A DNA stretch of 64,000 nucleotides from Zychaea mexicana. Its lineage: Eukaryota > Mucoromycota > Mucoromycetes > Mucorales > Lichtheimiaceae. Each line of letters begins with the position of its first letter. Position 1 is the stretch's first letter. The translations under genes and the position numbers were made by a program. Below are positions 60,473-64,000 of the stretch, in pieces. The notes below the pieces were generated by a model. That model worked only from the letters and a program-made list of their open reading frames with translations. It was not told the DNA's origin and ran no database searches. The stretch spans positions 124,001-188,000 of the forward strand of contig NW_026516676.1 of NCBI RefSeq assembly GCF_025766255.1, read 5' to 3'.

Positions 60473-63400
60473 TTAGGCTTTAGATGGCTGTGCTGCTGCT
60501 ACGGGAGTGTGCAACGATAATAAGGAAGAGTTTGTAGGATTAGGAGAAGGGGAAAGTTGTGGGGGAGGAGTGCTGCTGGAGAGGTTGATTCCTATAATAT
60601 AATGGTTTCCGTGCCGTTCCATATTTGGTATATCCCAATACAATGTCAGATCCACATCGCCGGGACTATACATTCCAAACTGCTCGTTGTATTCCTCTGC
60701 AGGTACTTGTGGATGGTGTGTCTGGATGTTTACGTTTCGCCATTGCATCCTTGAATTTAGCGCAAACGCCTTGAGAGGAACAGTATCGAATGGTATCACG
60801 GCATCACCCTGTTGATTTTAAAAGTGCGGTGCTATGGTGATGAGTTTTTGTTGCTAGGGGTACGTGTTGTCGAGAAGAGATAGATGAAAACACAAACTTA
60901 CAAAGACCAGTTTTGTAATATTCAGTGCTGCCGGCTTGGCCCCCTCGCTTACGTCTTGTAGTTTGGAAACTTTGTAGTATGCGAAAGTGGTTTGTCGAGG
61001 AGGTATAGCCGTCTTTGCTTCGACGTCTTGCCTAATTTTATTTATTGTTTCCCCTTGGGTGAGTCATTTTGCAGCGGCTGTCATTGGAAAAGAGGCCACC
61101 TACTTTGAATCGGTACATATGCTGAGTGGGACGATCGACCATATAGGACTTGCTGCATTAAGCTGAGTAAGCTGGAATCCAGCCACTGTCTGCAGATTCT
61201 CGATTTCTATGCCGAGGATGTACTCGTTCACTGTCGCGGCGCTCGGACGGGTAAAGGCATTGATTTTCAAGGAAGGTAGCACTTGGACGTTTAACGTGTA
61301 TCGCATGGTGCGATGAGCAATGGCAGCATCATCCTCCTACAAAATGCAGCAAAAAAACGAAATGATAAGACAATGTAATATCTATTAACACATCAAACGA
61401 TCCAACTTATATCACCTCTTGTTTGTGCATTTACCTCAGACTGATAAGAGAACAAGAATTTAAATGTATGCTTGCCAATCCGATCGCCGCGAATCCATAG
61501 TGGTACAAGCGTTGTCTGTCCCGAATTGACAACACCCACATCACTGCCTCCTTCTTTCTTTGGCAATGACACAGACACGACGCTTGGATCATACAATTTG
61601 TTGTCCAAAGCAAATTTCTCGCTTTTTCCGTCATTCCCTCCTGCTAAATAAATCCTGTTACTTTCGTGCTGTTTTCTTTACATCTATGTAGATTTCTACC
61701 CTCAGAGAGTTCTTACCATAGATTTGCTTGTCCATTTCCTCTGGATTGCCAATACAAATAAAGCTTGGGTGACTCGACTTTAACCGTAATGCTGTCAATC
61801 CTTTGTTACCCTTGTTGTTGATTTCCAGCACTGTCTGAACCACTTCGCCTGACAAAATCGTTTCAGGCACATTATGGAATTGTAGATCCAATAATGGCAT
61901 CGGGGATGTCACCATAATGTCTAGTGTATGATCTTGACCGTAGACAACCGATCTTCGGTTTTCTAGTGTATCATTTAAACGTTTTCCTTTTTTAACGATA
62001 GGGTGGAATCGGTGGACGAGGCCGTTTAATGTGTAATGTACACCCTTGACAAGGATAGAACCTTCTTTACGTGGAATGATGGCAAGATTGATCTAAACAT
62101 AGTATATACATTATATTAAGTGAGCCAGATACCGTTATAAGATCAAAGCTTTAAGACATATTGCTCAGAGATAACTGCTCAATTACCCATCGCTTTTCCA
62201 TTGGTTCCAACGTGATTTCGTTGATTTGCTGGAGTTCATACGGACCGAAACTGTACATGTCATTAGAATTGTCAATGGATGTCCCGTGTACCATTGTGTC
62301 GTAAGCTTCTGCTTCAGGATCACGTTTCTCATTAAATGGTTTGATCGATTCGCGGTGTTCGCAACCCAGCACAATATTGTTCAGTTGGATAGCAATTTGT
62401 AAGGGATTGGATACCTCGATATGAACAATGGTCGGCTCTATAGCGATTTTAGATTAATCTCATAAAGTAGAAAAGACATAACTACATCTTTTCGTCTTTT
62501 ACCTCCGATTGCACAAATAACACGGTTATCATGTTGCTGTTGTAGAGCCAGTGCCTTTTTAGATCCATAAATGAAACCCTTTGCAATGTTCTGCTCTAGC
62601 AATTCGCGTTCCATTGCTGCCCAATCTTCCTGATTATCTGTATTGTTTGCCTGTGCATTTGAAAGGCTCACTCGAACATGCTGATCATTAAACACCGGTA
62701 GCCTAAGATTAGGTAAAGATTCTTCCAACGGATCGATGCCAGACAAGTTTGTATATTGCTATGAAGAGAAGAAAACATATTAACATATTGAGGATCATGT
62801 GGTGGGATGGAAGGGGTCAAACTTACTCGATAGATAAACATAAATTCCCGCACGTGCGCAGCTTGCTGTTGAGGAGTCTGCTTGGCATCTGCCAACACAT
62901 TCGCAAAGTATGTGGCAGCTCCCTCAAGCTGGCCCAGATGAAAAGACTGACGTCCCAACGCAAACTGAATATGGCTCTTGGCAATCGACCAGGTATGATC
63001 CTCAAAGATCAAGGAAGCCAGTTTGTAACATCGCAGCGCATGTTCTCGTTGCAACGCCTTGCCGTATCGATGAGCAGCCATCACCACATGGAATCCGTAT
63101 TTGCGTACCATAGGCTTGGGCGTCCGCAGAAAGCAATGTGCTGCTTGTTCGAGAAACAAAGCGGATCTCAGATCCGAGTCTTCCCCTGTCATTCGGACAA
63201 GCGCAGTAGGCACTTCTTTCCACATTCTATGTGCTTTCAGTAACTCGTAGTACATGACTGTTGTACGCGTTGCTTGGAAAGGCGATCGACATCGACCCAA
63301 AAATTGTTGTACAGCGAGTTCGAAATTACGATCCACGTCTGTTTTGCTGCGCAAGTGTTGATTCATCATCAAGAGGCAGATACCAATCATTTCCTTAATT

Positions 63401-64000
63401 CAATGATACACTAAATATGTCAGCATAAATAGAAACAGGAGCCTCCTTCATTTCGTGTCTGTATAATAAAAGAGATTGTACCTGGGTGCCTGCGTGGTAC
63501 TTATATGCCTTATCTGTTGCATAATCTCGACGAACAGTATCGTAAATGGTGTGCGCAAACTTGTAGTCGCGGATCATAAATGCATAATCGGCCAGCTTTC
63601 GCATCTGAGCCTCAGGTGCACTGTATGGGTATCTTTGATAAAAGAACGGTATTTGATTGGAATGGTTCAGTTCGTATACATCTCGTTTACCCTCGCACAC
63701 ACATACATTGTTACTTGGGTTACCCCTGCAGGAACGTTCGGTCCTGAAGCAGGAATTGTTTGCAGCGAATGGGTCGATTGAGTTCGAGACGACGAGCCAA
63801 ATAATCGACGACTGGCTCCAAACAGACGACCCGTCAGTCCGCGTCTAGCAGATGCCACTTGCTCGTTCCAATGCTGAATATTGCGCTCCATGAACGGAAT
63901 CATACTTTGGATCACGAATTCGCGGACCATTCCTTTACATGCATTCACGTCGTCATCTGTCACATAGCGACCATACTGTTTCGTCACAGTCGCGGTGCTT
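60473..64000 (-). CDS. TRAPPC8: TRAPP complex subunit TRAPPC8 (Trs85 family), C-terminal part, runs off right edge
   Basis: TRAPPC8 defines the TRAPPIII complex, a Rab1/Ypt1 exchange factor in ER-Golgi traffic and autophagy. Exons on the minus strand: beyond 64000 to 63724, 63691-63482, 63393-62827, 62758-62503, 62437-62187, 62092-61717, 61643-61435, 61336-61104, 61031-60902, 60808-60473. About 940 residues are visible. Landmarks are VREFVIQSMIPFMERNIQHW, GRLFGASRRLFG, APEAQMRKLADYAFMIRDYK, TGEDSDLRSALFLEQAAHCF, KPMVRKYGFHVVMAAHRYGK, HIQFALGRQSFHLGQLEGAA and PTIVHIEVSNPLQIAIQLNN. Beta-rich C-terminal segments follow: MPLLDLQFHNVPETILSGEV and LTLYWDIPN. The end is a low-complexity Pro/Ser tail. 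Nine introns; eight are ordinary. The first visible one would be only 32 nt (63692-63723) and is discussed in the findings. Confidence 0.94.

Overview
The window is nuclear DNA of a filamentous fungus. Protein genes carry many short introns (mostly 50-150 bp, GT-AG, frequent GTAAG donors and CTAAC/CTGAC-like branch sites), spacers are AT-rich, and the gene content is conserved eukaryotic. A kynurenine 3-monooxygenase, a Sec2-type Rab GEF, a short Ca-binding mitochondrial carrier and a SAP-TKL kinase fit an early-diverging lineage such as Mucoromycota. That placement is inference from composition and gene style; no marker here proves it.

Layout. 1-2244 (-): 5' part of the splicing factor PRP8, running off the left edge. 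4258-6603 (+): cactin. 6871-7898 (+): a mitochondrial TMEM223-like protein. 8142-8369 (-): a small uncharacterised gene. 8624-9591: possible coding relic split by a 524-bp pogo-type non-autonomous DNA transposon (8830-9353) that still has the first codons of a transposase. 11692-13589 (-): family 31 glycosyltransferase. 15173-16145 (+): sulfotransferase-like P-loop protein. 16.1-20.7 kb: no recognisable gene. 20693-26012 (+): PX-PH phospholipase D in 15 exons. 26239-28275 (-): kynurenine 3-monooxygenase, head to head with ARPC1 (28592-30065, +). 30500-32420 (-): SCaMC-type mitochondrial ATP-Mg/Pi carrier. 35088-36647 (+): Sec2/Rabin8-like Rab GEF. 37087-37371 (-): small secreted Cys-rich protein. 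37964-42010 (-): WDR48/UAF1-like protein. 42.0-49.5 kb: gene-poor, with hairpin-forming GGTTC/GAACC repeats and one tRNA-Lys(UUU). 49537-51596 (-): F-box protein. 53450-53830 (-): small membrane protein. 53915-56319 (-): WDR70, divergent from RNPS1 (56582-57731, +). 57915-59859 (-): SAP-domain protein kinase. 60473-64000 (-): 3' part of TRAPPC8, running off the right edge.

The genes do not form a pathway cluster. Three act in or next to pre-mRNA splicing (PRP8, cactin, RNPS1). Others serve membrane traffic and signalling (TRAPPC8, Sec2-like, PLD), actin nucleation (ARPC1), ubiquitin biology (WDR48, F-box) and mitochondria (TMEM223-like, KMO, carrier).

The most interesting observations are: the SAP-kinase lacks the usual beta-3 lysine (VAIG) but has a lysine in the glycine-rich loop (GCGGFK), where WNK kinases carry theirs; the pogo-type element with a relic transposase start; a GC-AG intron in the F-box gene; an RNPS1 start codon apparently split by an intron; an apparent 32-nt intron or frameshift in TRAPPC8; and a perfect hairpin in the tRNA-Lys trailer. 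All exon borders were set by reading splice sites and keeping frame and family similarity; none was checked by alignment or RNA data.
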